A stretch of DNA of 64,000 bases from Artemisia argyi (Eukaryota > Streptophyta > Magnoliopsida > Asterales > Asteraceae). Made by a program: the position numbers and the translations under genes. The stretch lies in the NCBI GenBank assembly GCA_030686995.1, contig CM060691.1, forward strand, positions 64,531,853 to 64,595,852. Reading direction: 5' to 3'. Positions 1 to 11,640 of the stretch are shown here, piece by piece. The number at the start of each line of letters is the position of its first letter. Position 1 is the stretch's first letter. The notes beneath the pieces are model-generated. The model made no database searches. It was not told the DNA's origin and saw nothing but the letters and a program-made list of their open reading frames with translations.

Positions 1-1
1 A

Positions 2-148
2 GCCAGAAACCAGGGTCAAAAGATTGCCGCATTAGAGACTATGTTGGCAAATCAAATGAACATGTGTCAAGAACGTTTCTCAAACATGGAAGCTGCACAA
101 CTTGAACTTGAGAAAGAAGTTAGATATTTACGTCAGAGGCGTAACTAA
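2..148 (+). CDS. C-terminal end of an unidentified coiled-coil-like ORF (partial)
   Basis: An open frame enters from the left edge and ends at TAA 146-148. The 48 visible residues are rich in Q, E, L, M and N, with a basic end (R-Y-L-R-Q-R-R-N), as in a coiled coil. It could be the tail of an upstream gag-like protein or of another gene. Nothing downstream continues this frame. I do not recognise the family. Confidence 0.35.
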   Translation, partial: ARNQGQKIAALETMLANQMNMCQERFSNMEAAQLELEKEVRYLRQRRN

Positions 149-804
149 TCTTAAGTTTACAAGTATCCTTGTTGTACCTACTAAACCAAATAGTTTTGGT
201 TAGTATTTCGTGTAATGTTCAATAAATCTGAAACTTCAGAACTTGTAATCAAAACATAATGTATAATAACATCCTTTCTGTTATATCTCTATGTTATGAA
301 TCGATCTTTTCTTTCATATCAATCATGCATGTAATGAATCCTCATATCTTCATGCAAAAATCTCATCATTTGTTATTTTCTTTGATAACCAAATGATTAT
401 ACACAGATCAATGGAGTATTAATAAAAGATCTTGTATCGTTTATCTTGCAAAAATAATCAGTCAAGTTATTAATATTCTATTTGCATCTGTAATGTTATT
501 CAAACCTACCGTAAGATTTCTTTCAATCGTTAGAATTTCTTAAAAATACCATAATTAACCCAAAATCTTAAGAATTGTCTAAAAATCAATTCTTGAAAAG
601 GAATTTAAAGAATGAAGAAAAGATTATCGAGCTTCAATTTTAGTAGACAAGTCGGTTTGTTCCTTAGTAATCCCATATCAAGAGTTGATCATTTATATAT
701 GATACAACACAGACATATCTTGAAATTAGATTACAGTAGGGAGTCAATTCAGTCTATCATAAATGAAATAATTAACTTCATTATCTGAATTATTCTGATA
801 TTAT
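149..804. other. AT-rich non-coding stretch before the T1 gag remnant
   Basis: No ORF of note. It contains AATAAA-like motifs (for example near 220) and AT-rich DNA. It may be a 3' UTR for the upstream ORF or the leader of T1. No primer-binding site for initiator tRNA-Met was found here, so the 5' LTR boundary of T1 cannot be placed. Confidence 0.5.
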
Positions 805-1517
805 ATGGATTCTAATGTTGAGTTTCATTTATGTTTAAAGAAAATGGACAACATGAACAATGCATATCAATCATCATCAGAAATCACCATAACTCCTGGA
901 GCTATCCAGAAATTGGTAAAAGACATAGTGTCGGTGGTATTAGAAGGGACTACCGTAGTTTATCCAAGAAAAGAGACGGGTATACTTGGTAATCACCACC
1001 CTACAAGTTTCATGAAGTATAGGCCACCTCACTTAAAGATTCAAGAAGGAATGATCAACCCTACCATCAAGGAATTAGGCACGGGGTTATATCAAATGGA
1101 AATAATCAAAAGAGGAAACTCCCCAAAATAGGAACCATCAATCCTATCTACTTCAACATCATCAATGCTCAAGACCGATATCGTAAACATTGAGAAGATC
1201 GTATGGATTATCAACGTCAGCTGGAACACAATCAGAAAGCTAATAGAAATTGCCTCGTCACACCTGTTTTTGAAAGTGGTTATCGTGGAAATCAACCCTG
1301 GTGTCAAAAATGCAACCAGCATCACATCGGAATCTGCAGGGTTAAGTGCACGAAATGTCAGAAAACAGGTCACCAGGCAATTAGCTGCAGGACTAAGGAC
1401 AGGAAAGGACAACCAACAACAGTAGTATGCCACGGATGTGGTGGGAAAGGGCATTACATGAGCCGATGTCCAAACTACAATATTAATTGGAAAGCCAAGA
1501 CTTTTACAAGAAAATAA
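805..1517 (+). pseudogene. gag: T1 gag, internally deleted: N-terminal part plus two zinc knuckles
   Basis: Gag is the structural RNA-binding protein of the retrotransposon particle. Two frames carry the remnants. The first (805-1131, 108 codons) includes a region resembling the Tekay Gag start, where a short F-M-K-x-R-P block corresponds to the usual CKP segment. The second (1203-1517, 104 codons) carries a C-x2-C block followed by two CCHC knuckles: C-T-K-C-x4-H-x4-C and C-H-G-C-x4-H-x4-C. The capsid-like middle is missing and the two parts are in different frames, so an intact Gag is not made. Downstream there is no pol. Family assignment rests on knuckle spacing and on likeness to the T2 gag. 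Confidence 0.65.
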
Positions 1518-2160
1518 AATTTTTTTAAAGACCTTGATAGTATCGAGGGAATGACAACCAGATTTACACAGATGAATAAATTCCTGTTGTAGATAAATAA
1601 AATCTAGTTTAAGAATTTCCTAAGTTGTATCTCTTTCCTGTATTTCACTTTAAGTTACGATGGATGTAACTTAAGTATAACAACAATCTTTCTATTGTCT
1701 TGAAAAATCTCCCTTGTAATATTTCCATAATAATGATAATCTAAGTTAATTTCAATTTCTGTCTCATTTACCAAATGACAATATACTATATTTACTCCAT
1801 AAATTTCTGATTTATAGTATAAACCCTAAAATTTTCTACTTATCTTTAAAAGGAATTACGTGTTATATTATGAAAATAACACGTTGAACACCATCTAAAA
1901 CAATTTATAGAAATATATGATTGAACCAAACATCACATCATTTGGTCCTCAATTATACATAGCCTGATCAACTATGTCTAATTTAGGAAGAATTATGTTA
2001 TGAAAGGAACAGTGATATTTTCAAAATTTTAAATAACAATCTTCATTCCAAAGCAAAATATAGAGCTAAAATATATTGTTCATAAATAATACACTGAACA
2101 AACCACAATAAGTACCTATCTTATTTTATCACCATTATGATAAGAAACCAACAAAACTAC
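1518..2160. other. T1 post-gag spacer, non-coding
   Basis: AT-rich with no significant ORF. About 1881-2000 is homologous by eye to the DNA following gag in T2, including a shared run about an AACACCATCTAAAAC core and a CTCAATTATACATAGCCTGATCA core. This is probably eroded pol or an ancestral spacer. Confidence 0.55.
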
Positions 2161-2212
2161 AAGCAAGAGAACACAAATAATTCACAAAGACCCAATAAGA
2201 AAACTCCAAAAT

Positions 2213-2218
2213 TTTATT
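2213..2218 (-). terminator. Poly(A) signal AATAAA after antisense ORF B
   Basis: On the minus strand AATAAA overlaps the stop codon of the small ORF ending at 2217. It is a candidate cleavage signal for antisense transcripts. AT-rich context makes chance occurrence possible. Confidence 0.3.
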
Positions 2219-2426
2219 AAAATCCATAAAAGTTAATACATAAAAAAATAATTAGCATCGGAAGTGCTACCGTTACAATTATTACAATATAAACCATGGA
2301 ATCTTCAATAGGTTGATCCGCTATGGCAACAAAGACTCCCACCAACAAAACAATAGCAAGAGCCACCACAGGATGAATCACCTTAATTATGATGAAAAAT
2401 AAATATAAACAAAACATTAAAAACAA
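2217..2426 (-). CDS. Antisense small ORF B: predicted two-helix membrane microprotein
   Basis: A 69-codon ORF lies antisense to T1. After a hydrophobic lead, a segment from about residue 16 aligns by eye with ORF A. Both have an L-A-I-V block, then a 10-12 residue helix, an acidic turn containing E-D, a second helix with L-P, and a terminal I/F-x-G. The shared spacing suggests tandem duplication. The start is uncertain because the first 14 residues are AT-rich and could be non-coding. No TATA box of its own was noted. The function is unknown, and it may not be expressed. Confidence 0.35.
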   Translation of the reverse strand: MFLMFCLYLFFIIIKVIHPVVALAIVLLVGVFVAIADQPIEDSMVYIVIIVTVALPMLIIFLCINFYGF

Positions 2427-2464
2427 TAATGAGACAAATTCCTAAACATAAAAACAAAACGAGT

Positions 2465-2470
2465 TTTATT
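2465..2470 (-). terminator. Poly(A) signal AATAAA after antisense ORF A
   Basis: On the minus strand AATAAA lies about 70 bases beyond the stop of ORF A, a normal plant distance. It supports ORF A being a complete mini-gene. Confidence 0.4.
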
Positions 2471-2538
2471 CCTTATTCGTTACAAGTACATAGAAACACA
2501 ACAAGAACTTAATTTAAAACAACCTTAGCTCAAGATTT

Positions 2539-2700
2539 TTACCCCCAGATCTTGTCTACGGTAATGGCTAGGATAGTCAGGGGTACGACAAACATCAAGA
2601 TCGCGACCAAGAATCCAAAGTCTTCATCCAGAACATACGCTAAGTAGATAGCGGCAAGGACGACATACACAATCGCTAAGATGGTTATGAGGTGCGGCAT
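2539..2700 (-). CDS. Antisense small ORF A: predicted 53-residue two-helix membrane microprotein
   Basis: The ATG at 2700-2698 was chosen over an upstream in-frame ATG (2802) because the latter lies upstream of the TATA box at 2758-2766. A TATA-driven transcript would start near 2735 and have a short pyrimidine-rich leader. The product is about 53 residues: helix 1 (residues about 4-23), an acidic turn D-E-D-F, helix 2 (about 30-47) and a short D-K-I-W-G tail. It has no signal-peptide cleavage site and no cysteines. It resembles ORF B in layout. It sits antisense between the gag remnant and the 3' LTR of T1, where plant Ty3/gypsy elements are known to carry extra ORFs of either orientation. 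The family was not recognised. Confidence 0.45.
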   Translation of the reverse strand: MPHLITILAIVYVVLAAIYLAYVLDEDFGFLVAILMFVVPLTILAITVDKIWG

Positions 2701-2757
2701 TTTGAGATGGAAAATGAGAGGAAAATAGTTGATGGAAGAAGTAGAAATTGGAAGTGG

Positions 2758-2766
2758 TATATATAG
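2758..2766 (-). promoter_or_regulatory. TATA box for antisense ORF A
   Basis: CTATATATA on the minus strand, 58 bases before the chosen ATG, followed by a C/T-rich stretch suitable for a start site and leader. Confidence 0.45.
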
Positions 2767-3038
2767 GCTAGAATATAGCCGTTGGGTACAATTCCCGACC
2801 ATTAGACACTATGGACTAGCCGTTATTTCACTATTCATGACCACTATTTTCAATATTCACAACCCTTAAATACGTCAGTTACCTTGTCTTGTCTAGTACA
2901 GGTAAATCTAACATAATCACGTTTCCTTAATTTTAGGAATAAAAATCTCTCGACAACTCTCTCTTCAAAAAATTCTTTACTCAAGTAATCACATTAAATT
3001 TGAATTTCGGGACGAAATTCAGAATGACATGTGGGTAC

Positions 3039-6000
3039 TGTAAAACCTCGCAAAAATCCATATAATTAAAAACGTTTAATTCTATATTCATCTCTGTTAT
3101 TATCTTAATCACCATTTTTACGGGGAAATTTAAAATTTTCTTACTATATTAAAATGGTCACGATTACGATATTGCAAAATTCACCAAACGACAAAACAAG
3201 TTATCGACACGTTTAACAAAATATTAAAAACTTACTAATCCTAATTTATAACTAATTATAACCAAACGGGCCCTTAATTACTTCAGCCCAACCCCATTCG
3301 AAAAATACTGTTCATCAGCCCATCACAAAAGCCTAACTTCTTTATATTTTTCATTTTCAGTCGAGTTATACCACTCCAAAACGCCTCGCGTATCCACGAT
3401 TTCTACACACGACTCATATATGTTTTTGCACCATCTCGTTCACCACCTAGCCAACTATTAGTGTGTCAAGTGCCATGTTCATAGGACAACATTTGATACG
3501 TTTTTAAGGGGCAAAGTGATTAACGAAAATCCAAACCAATCGATTCATATTTAACTCAAAACTTAACCGTTTTGATTCCCGTTTGTTCCCACGTGTTTCT
3601 AATAACATTTCTAACATGTTTTCATGTTTAAATGTCAATGATGATTGGCTATAATCAAGTAGTACAAGATTATGCAAATCGTGTATGGAAATATATATAT
3701 GTCGACAACCTTGTGAATCACCAAACCATATCCCTTGTTTCATGCACTCACAAATGAATTTAATATGATAAAAGTCGATCAAGAAGTCCATGGTAACTGA
3801 CAATGCATAGTTCTTATTGTTTCCTTGGATTATTTCACACCATATGTATTATCAAATGAGATATATATATACGTTACATGCATGCATCCGATTCCCACAA
3901 TTACCTTACACTTTCACAACTTCCTTTCTTCATAAAAACTCACTTCTAAGAGTCCAGGAACAAGTTAGCTCACGTTTGGAAGCAAGGGAGAAGAATCGGG
4001 TTTATATATTCGAATATTACTTTGGGTATTAGTCGATTTGATTGTTTCCTTCGTTCCTACTCGTTTCTCCACCACCCTAGAGGTGTTGTAAGTCCTTTAC
4101 AACATATTCGAATCTATTTCACACGTTAAATCACTTCATGCATCATATATATATTTGTACGATTGTATATTACTTTACGTATTGTTTTCATGTATATATT
4201 GTCATATAGAACACAAACGTGGCTAGCCTCTATCTTGGAAGGCCTAGGAGTCACGTAGCACACATAGTTCACGTTGGTTTCATTCGACATGCATCAAACA
4301 AACTTATTTTTGAACCATGTTCCATCGTATGAAAACTTAGTAAAACACTTAGAAATATTTATAAGTTTTTCATATATATAAACGTTACAAACATGCTACA
4401 AAACACTCGTATAAATTTAAATCTCACGTAACAAGAGTACTATATTTATACACGACTCAATAGACCACCTAGAAAACTACCACTTTCATTTATACAACTC
4501 GTAAAAATACTCACGTTTCGACACACCAATTGATTCATTTTGAATCGGCATTAACAAGATTTCCAAATCCAAACTTTATTTAAAGACTTAATATTTTCAT
4601 TTGGGCTTATACTGAGCCCAACAAGAAATAACGAACCATAAGCCAACTGGGCCCATATGAAACATTTTTAGAATCATAAAAATAGCCAAAGTTCAGGCCC
4701 AAAATAATTTCCATGCCCTCGCCTCTAAATTTCTTAATGGGCTTTTAATTTGCTTCGTTAAGGCCCATAAGCTAAAAAAATAAGCTTTTAATCAAATAAG
4801 CAGTTAAAATAAGCTTATTATTAACTTCAAAAAGCCACGAAAATTTTTATATAATTTTTATAATCATTTTTGTAACTTTGGACTAAAAATATAACGCAAC
4901 GACACCTAGAAAGACTAAAACTGTAAATATTGAAAAGTAAGGACTAAAACTGTAAAATCAGAACCATAAGGGTAAAAATTGATAAAAGTTAATATTCTAA
5001 GCCTAGTATGGATTATTGGACAATTAGAGGACTATAGTTGTAATTTATTTATAAAAAGGACTAACGATGTAACGCAAACATCATTAGAGTAAAAATGGTA
5101 AAATTGGAAAAAGGACAAGGGTTAAACATAATCTATTTGACATTCTTATTTATTTTCGTAAACTTATTCCGTATTGCATTTAAACTTTAATTTTTATTTA
5201 TATATATTATTTAACGTAACGTTAATAATATATATGACGATATTTCAAAAGTTAATATTTTTATTTACGATTAAAAAGGTAAAACTTTAATGGATAATTT
5301 AAGTAAAGTATTTTATCATATCATGCATGGCATAAAAATTACACTGCACATCATCTATTCGTCATAACGAATAATTATTGTTCGTTATTCGTTCATATTT
5401 ACCAAATAGTATTTGGTCAAATTCTCAGATAAATTTATCTATCAGGTTCCATATCAAAGACGTTTCCATAATCATTCTCATAATCTCATCCTACTTTACT
5501 TTTCATCAATCCCGTATCAATCAAGGTGAGTCATAGCCCCATTTCCAATACTTGTTTTTAACTCATTGGGGGAGATACATGCTTACATATACTTTGATAA
5601 ATTGATAAGTATTTAAAAAAATTACATGATTCAAATCAATTTCCTTATTAATAATTATCTGATATGGTTTATAATTTAAGATGTGATATATACAATACTT
5701 GACGAAATACTTAATTGAAATACTGATACTCATATGATAATGTTTCCAATTCGATTATTGTGGTATGTGATATATGTATGTTACTGGCGAATTACTTAAT
5801 TGAAATACTGATACTCTGATGACAATGTTTCCAATTCGATTATTGTGGTATGTGATATATATATGTTACTGGCGAAATACTTAACTGAATTACTGATACT
5901 CAGACGATAATATTCCCAAATTGATTACTGTGGTATGAGACTTGATTATATGATGCTATCCTGAATGATCCCATTATTACCTTGATATTGCCTAAGTTAC

Positions 6001-6097
6001 CTTATCTCCATAAAGTCCCTCAATCATTAGCCATTAATCACTGTTATGTGAGTGCGAATATAGTGAACAGCTTCGAAACCTGTTAAGGATTTACCTC
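3039..6097 (+). repeat. T1 3' LTR, left part
   Basis: It begins TGTAAAACC directly after the polyprotein-tail remnant, as in Tekay elements. It is interrupted by G1 after TSD copy 6093-6097 (ACCTC) and resumes at 42,676. It contains degenerate 'ggactaaaactgtaa' repeats near 4880-5130 and an 85-base tandem repeat near its broken end. No coding potential was noted. Total LTR length is about 3.8 kb. Confidence 0.7.
5699..5941. repeat. 85-base tandem repeat, about 2.8 copies
   Basis: The unit starts near GGCGAAATACTTAATTG and recurs with an 85-base period (anchors at 5703, 5788 and 5873). Copies differ at scattered positions. It lies inside the T1 LTR. Confidence 0.8.
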
Positions 6098-6358
6098 TGA
6101 TGACGCGAAAAATGATCCATTTTTAGGGGGTCATTTAAGCCCAAATCTGAATTTATTTGATCAAATATTGCCCTAAATCGTTCCTTTTGTAATTTTAGGT
6201 ACTTTGGGAGAGAAATCTGGAAAAGGAAGCAATTCAGACGTTTTTGGAGCATAAAAGTGAAGAAAACGCCAAAGTCTTAATTTTCCATGCTAGGAACAGT
6301 AGGTGACGGCGTCAAGAGCAATACCTTGACGGCGTCAAGGGAAAATTTCATGAATTTC
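6098..6358 (+). repeat. G1 5' LTR, left piece
   Basis: It begins TGATGACGCGAAAAATG. It carries two TGACGGCGTCA dyads (6304-6314 and 6327-6337). It ends at the ATTTC target duplication (6354-6358) made by A1 and continues at 34,503. Confidence 0.88.
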
Positions 6359-9300
6359 TGATTGGTCTTAAACAGTCAGATAATATCAACCAAGTAATGG
6401 TCAACAAGTCAAACAGCCTAAACCAATACTCCGGTGAGTTTAGTGTTTCCCCGGATCGTTAGATCCCAACGAGATGTGAAATCTGAAATAAAACGACTTT
6501 GAGATCAGGTGAATTGAACAGGAAAAGGGTTTAAGTGATTTGTACTACTGAAATATAAGAGTGAATAGCTTTAATAAGCTATATCAACTAATACGTGAAA
6601 TCAGATAAGTACACGTGAAAAAGGGACTGAAAAACGTAAACGTTTACTAATTAAACGTAAACAAAAACAAATTTAACTTATAGTAGGATTTTGCAAGCCT
6701 TAGGGGCTTAAATGCAAATTAAATAAATTTAAAATATTTATTTTATAATTAAAAACTATTTAATTAATTATTTTTATTTAATAACTATTTATTAATTATC
6801 TAATAATTAACTATTAATTATGAAAATGTAAAATAAGTCTAGAAAATTAAAATTAAAATTTCTAAAAATCTAAAATATTATAAAACTTATTTTAAAATTA
6901 AAATTATATTTTTCACACTATTTATCTATTTATTATTAATTAATTATTATTTAATTTATTATTTAACTAATTATATTGATTAACTTATTTATAATTACTA
7001 AAAAGACGTAGATAATTATGAAAATTTTTATATATCTAATTAACCATCATGGGAATCCTAAAAAATTATAAAAACTTTATTTTATGTATTTTTAATTTAA
7101 TCTACTAATTATTAAGCTATTTATTAATTATTATCTAATTAAAATAATTAAATTATGAAAACTAGTAAATGAACAGTACAAATCACAAGAAAATTTCTAA
7201 AATTATTTTATGACTTATAGAAGCTAGGAAAAATATAAAATATAGGTGTTACCTTATAAAAATATATTATGCTATTTAATTCTTATTTATTATTTAATTA
7301 TTAAATAAACTAATATTAATTCTAAATATCACTAGATGACAAAAGAAAATTCTGGAAAAAATTATAAAATTACTTTAATATATAATAGATTTAATAAAAA
7401 TATAAAATAGCAGAAGTGCTTATAAATAAGCTAAAAAAGAAAATTAAATAGATAGTTTCTATTAAATAGAAGCTATCACTATAATTAAGTTTGGTTTTTT
7501 CTTATTTTTCTTTTACAAAACTAATTAAATACTTAAAATAAGAAACTTTAATAAAGGAAATTAATTTATAATCACAAAATAAGCACTATGAGTGCTTATT
7601 AGACCACACAATTGACTTTTGTTGACTGTGGATGGATTTAAGCTCACAAGAGCTTATGTGGGGTCCACCTTGGTAAAACTTGACTCCTCAGAGTTCATTG
7701 AACATGTATAAGCAAGAAAAAGCTCAAGGTGTTGGCTGAATAAGCAAAAAAGCTTCAATAAGCTTATGCTTATTTGTTTTCTGAGACAAAATATGGGACA
7801 GACTTAAGGGCTTATTCTAGGTGGGGTCCAGTGGTCAAATGGTCAAACAAAAGATCAAGAGTTCAAGTCTGGTAGGAGGGGGGTTGTAAGAACCAATTTA
7901 TGGGATGTGGGACCCACTGAGTCAATCACAATGGACCACCAAAGGTGGTGGTTGAGCCAATGTCTGCTGAGACAAGGCAATCACAAAGAGAAACAGGCTT
8001 ATGTGGGGACCATACAATGGATCAGAGATCCAAATTTAAACTTGAAATATGAAGATAAGCAGTATGGTTTCCTAATAAGTCAATAATCAAGACCTAATTC
8101 TCACTGATAAGCTAGATAAGCTTGTTTGAAACTGAGCACATAATCTGAGTACTCAGTATACTCAGATGAAATGTACTAACTACAAAGCTTGAGTGCTATG
8201 TCTGAATAAGCTTAAAATGACAAATTAAGCTTTGAACTAGCAATATGGCTTATTGGGGTATCCAAAAAGCTAAATTTCACACTCTGGTTTCCACTAATGT
8301 AAACTAGGGGAAGGCATGAAGTTGGTTATTCCAAGCTAATGTATCAGTTTGAGTGGTGCTTTTGACAAAGTAAAAGCTGACTGCAGCCCTACCTAATAAG
8401 CTACAAAATGAAAAATAAATCCTGATTTTGAAAGATAAGCTGCTAAGCTTTTTAAAAAACTAAGAAGCTTACAAAGGGACCCACTAATGTGCTTTGGAGA
8501 TACCCTGAAAGTTGGAGTGAAGGACAAGGTCTGTGTAGCAGGGGAGGTTCTTCCCCTGCAAGTGATTTCTAGCTTGTGTAACTAACAAACAAAAATTTGC
8601 AAAAATGTAATGGTGATAGGATTCCACAGATGAGGTGGTAGTTTCCAAGTCCTGAAAATTTGGAAGTCTGAATCCTCTCTCAAAATTCTCTAAAATTCTT
8701 TGAAATTTTGGAAAATCTGAGATCAAACAATTTTGACTTTTTCTATTTTCTTGCTAAGTTGACTTTAATGAACTTCTAATCACTCTTACTGATTAAACAT
8801 GATGTATTAAGCTGTAATAAGTTTAAAATAAGTTAACCTAACCACTTATATAGCTAATATGAAGATTTGGACTTGTAAATCCTTAACAGCTAAGCTGTAT
8901 AAAAATTCAAGATGAGATTTGAATTTTTTACTTATGAACACTAGTTGTTAAGATAGAAATAGACTATTAGGACTTTATGCAATCTACTTATATAGAAACA
9001 ATAGCAAAACAACAACAAAATTTCAGCAAACAACCAAGATCCAAACACACCTTCAAAACTGAGAATCAAAGGTTTTCAAAACAAAATGATGATTGAGCTT
9101 ATGAAAGTGATACATAACAACTTAACATGATATAATAATGGAAAATAATCACAGAAACATAAGTATAAATAACAAATAACAAAAGAACCAGTTTATGCTA
9201 TGTTGACTGAGAATTAGAATAACTAAGCAACCTAGTATTTAAATTAACAAGTAGGATATTTTAGGTAGTAATTTGACTAAATAACACTAACTAATCAATA

Positions 9301-11096
9301 AAACAACAGTAATAAGTATAAACAAATAGATATACAGTAGTAAGCTAAAAGAGATTTGAGCTTACAAATGGGAATGCAACTGAGAACAAGTGAACCATGA
9401 ACAAGTAACACACCTAATAGGTCTCCACAGACCCACTAATGTATATTTGATCCAAAATTGCTCAGCTTGCACCTTCTTGCTTCATCTTGTTGATTTTTTT
9501 TATTTTTCTCTTATTTAATTCTATATATATATATATATTTTTATGATTATAACTACTTTTATGATTTTCAATAGCTTATAGAAGCTATATTATGAGCTTA
9601 GATGAGCTTAATGGTCCCTAACATCAGTTAATAACAACATTCAAGTGACATGAGATTTTTTATTAAACAGATTTGCATAAACTGAATTGGAAACAAGAAA
9701 CTCAAATTGAGACTGAAAATAACTTTGATTTAACACTCAGAATCTTGAAATTACAACTTAGAAGCTTAAAAATACAAAGAAAACTTGAAAATTAGCTAAT
9801 CGACATTCATTATTTTTTAATTAAAAACTAGATAGATCCACATTGCTTCCTTCTTCTGTATATATCACCAAAAATCTTCCCACTAGCATCCTGAGACTTT
9901 CCCAAGCCTTTCCTGACCATTAGATTGGTCAATTTGATCTTGGCCGTTTAAACCTGTTTTGGCGCCAAAGTCAAAAAGGGTAACTTGTGGCCTCCATTTT
10001 GCAATTAAGGAAGTTTGGGGTATTCTGTTGTGTCAGGGGATAAGTTGCATGGTTTGGAGGCCAAGTTTGGGGTGATATGTTGAAAAACAGAGGAGAGGGG
10101 TGGATTTGGTGATAAAGAGATGGGAATGCATTTATTTGTGATGTGGGTTGGTGTCAGGAGGTAGGGGTTGAGCTGAAAAGGTGGTGAGGTGGAGAGAATG
10201 TAACAGCTGGGGGGGTTGAGGTGGAGTTACAGGTGGAGGTTGTGAGGTGGAAGAAGAAGAGGCGGTTTGGGAGGTGGGTTGACCGTTTGACCCTGCGTTT
10301 TATTAATAAACGGGGGTGGGCTTAGGGTGGACTGGGCCTAGGTGTGAGTGGGCTGGGGTGGTTTTGGGTTTTATTTATTAAGGGTGGGTTAGATTTGGTG
10401 GGTTATAATAACAATAAGGGGTCCGGTTGGCTTAAAGCTACACAAGGACCAATTTTGTAATTCTGCCAAAATGTAGGGACCTGATGTGTAAACTTTCCAT
10501 TTTAGTAATAAGGACCACTTATGCCATACTTGAATTCCCCAAGGACCAAAGATGATAATTTCCCATATTAAATGCCCAGGGACCTTTTCTGTCAATACCT
10601 CAAACTCCAGGGACCATTATTGTAATTTTCTGAAATTTTGAAGGGCTAACCTGTAAATATCCAATAGTTAACACAAAGGACCAATTTTGTCATTTATAAA
10701 TAGTATAAGGTTTATTTTGAATATTTTCTTATTTTTAAAACCTTAGGGACTAAATTTGACACTTTTCCAAAGTTGAGGGACAAAAGTTGTAAATTTGTGA
10801 ATTTTAACTTCAAAGGACTTTTCCTAACAACTTATGAATCCCAAGGACCTTTTATGATATTTTTACAAGTTTTGATTTACCAGGAACTAGTTTTGCCAAT
10901 TTGTCAAAGTTCAGGGACTGAAACTGTAAATTATGTAAACTTTGTTGTTTTTCATCAGTTTTCATCCTTTTTTTACTTGTAACACCTAAAAACACAATTT
11001 CATGATATTTCATATATTTAAAAGCATATCTGTATGTTTTCAGATGTTTTGTAGCTTAAATGTGACAGAAATGATGAGTATTTTAGACACTCATCA
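6359..11096 (-). repeat. A1 3' LTR
   Basis: It is 4738 bases and shows TGAT...ATCA terminal inversion. The sense start (11,095-11,073) folds into a 7-bp hairpin, GATGAGT/ACTCATC. Degenerate 'gggaccaaaattgt' repeats occupy about 10,430-10,960. A (TA)n run is at 9520-9540. Several 60-80 codon frames inside it are duplicated in the other LTR and show no coding signature. Confidence 0.92.
10430..10960. repeat. Degenerate GGGACCA repeats in A1 3' LTR U3
   Basis: About a dozen imperfect copies of a 35-45 base unit built on (a)GGGACCAaatTTTGTaaaTTT and 'ccaaagttcAGGGACTgaaactgtaaat' recur along the stretch. The same block is in the 5' LTR (33,840-34,380), in A2 (about 47,700-48,200) and, more weakly, in the T1 LTR. 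Confidence 0.75.
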
Positions 11097-11114
11097 ATCC
11101 CCCACACTAAACTA
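11097..11114 (-). promoter_or_regulatory. A1 polypurine tract
   Basis: On the sense strand TTTAGTGTGGGGGAT abuts the 3' LTR start TGATGAG. Polypurine tracts prime plus-strand DNA synthesis. The same sequence flanks the A2 LTR at 48,352. Confidence 0.8.
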
Positions 11115-11168
11115 TTGCTAGTCCCTAGCAATCTATTTGAGAAAAAATTAATGGATTTTTACTCTTTA

Positions 11169-11510
11169 CCAAAAGCCATCACTTCTGGAGTAGCCAGGTG
11201 TAAGAACTGTGGCACACCTGATAACCGTGTGATTTTTAGCAAACCACCAGCTGTCAACGGATTTGATTTGTCTTTACCAGAAGCCGTTTGTTTCTGGACT
11301 AGCCAACTCTTGATGGAATAGTCAACATCTTGGTGAGCTGATTACCAATTATGGATTTTCTACGGCCTTTACCACAAGCCATAATCTTGCGGGCAAGCCA
11401 ACTCATTAGCTTTTTAGGATAATGGGGAGTTGAGGAACCATACAATTTTTGGCAAATTGCAAGCCATCAACGGTTTTGAGATGTCTTTACCAAGAGCCGT
11501 TTGCTCCTGG
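11169..11510 (-). other. A1 trailer: array of four covarying hairpins plus a fifth stem
   Basis: On the sense RNA, four related hairpins with 6-7 bp stems and 6-9 base loops lie at 11,490-11,510, 11,372-11,392, 11,277-11,297 and 11,169-11,188. The stems are CCAGGAG/CTCTTGG, CCGCAAG/CTTGTGG, CCAGAA/TTCTGG and CCAGAAG/CTTTTGG. Three are preceded by GGCTAGT or a variant and all are followed by TAAAG. The stem sequences differ but pairing is kept, with G-U wobbles that pair only on the element's sense strand. A separate perfect stem, CAGGTGT/ACACCTG, is at 11,195-11,220. All five recur in A2. They lie in untranslated RNA between the pol stop and the polypurine tract. Confidence 0.75.
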
Positions 11511-11640
11511 ACTAGCCAATCCTGTTGTGGGTTAGACATGGAGGATTGATACCATTTATTGCATTTCTAAGTGTGAAAAAACTTTAAATTTTGATCAAAT
11601 GAGGGTGCTTGATGGAACATGTGTTTGAATTCGTGAGAAT

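Noticed and set aside
2539..2700. ORF A as a member of the PMP3/RCI2 family of about 54-residue two-helix proteins.
   Set aside because: Length and topology are similar, but the signature proline and glycine pattern of that family is not there. No family name given.
2217..2700. ORFs A and B as two exons of one four-helix protein.
   Set aside because: A donor and an acceptor can be imagined, but the obvious joint gives an immediate stop. Tandem ORFs are simpler.
8484..8726. An 80-codon frame on the minus strand, identical at 31,890-32,132.
   Set aside because: Both lie at the same place in the two A1 LTRs. Identity comes from LTR duplication; the frame has no domain or start context.
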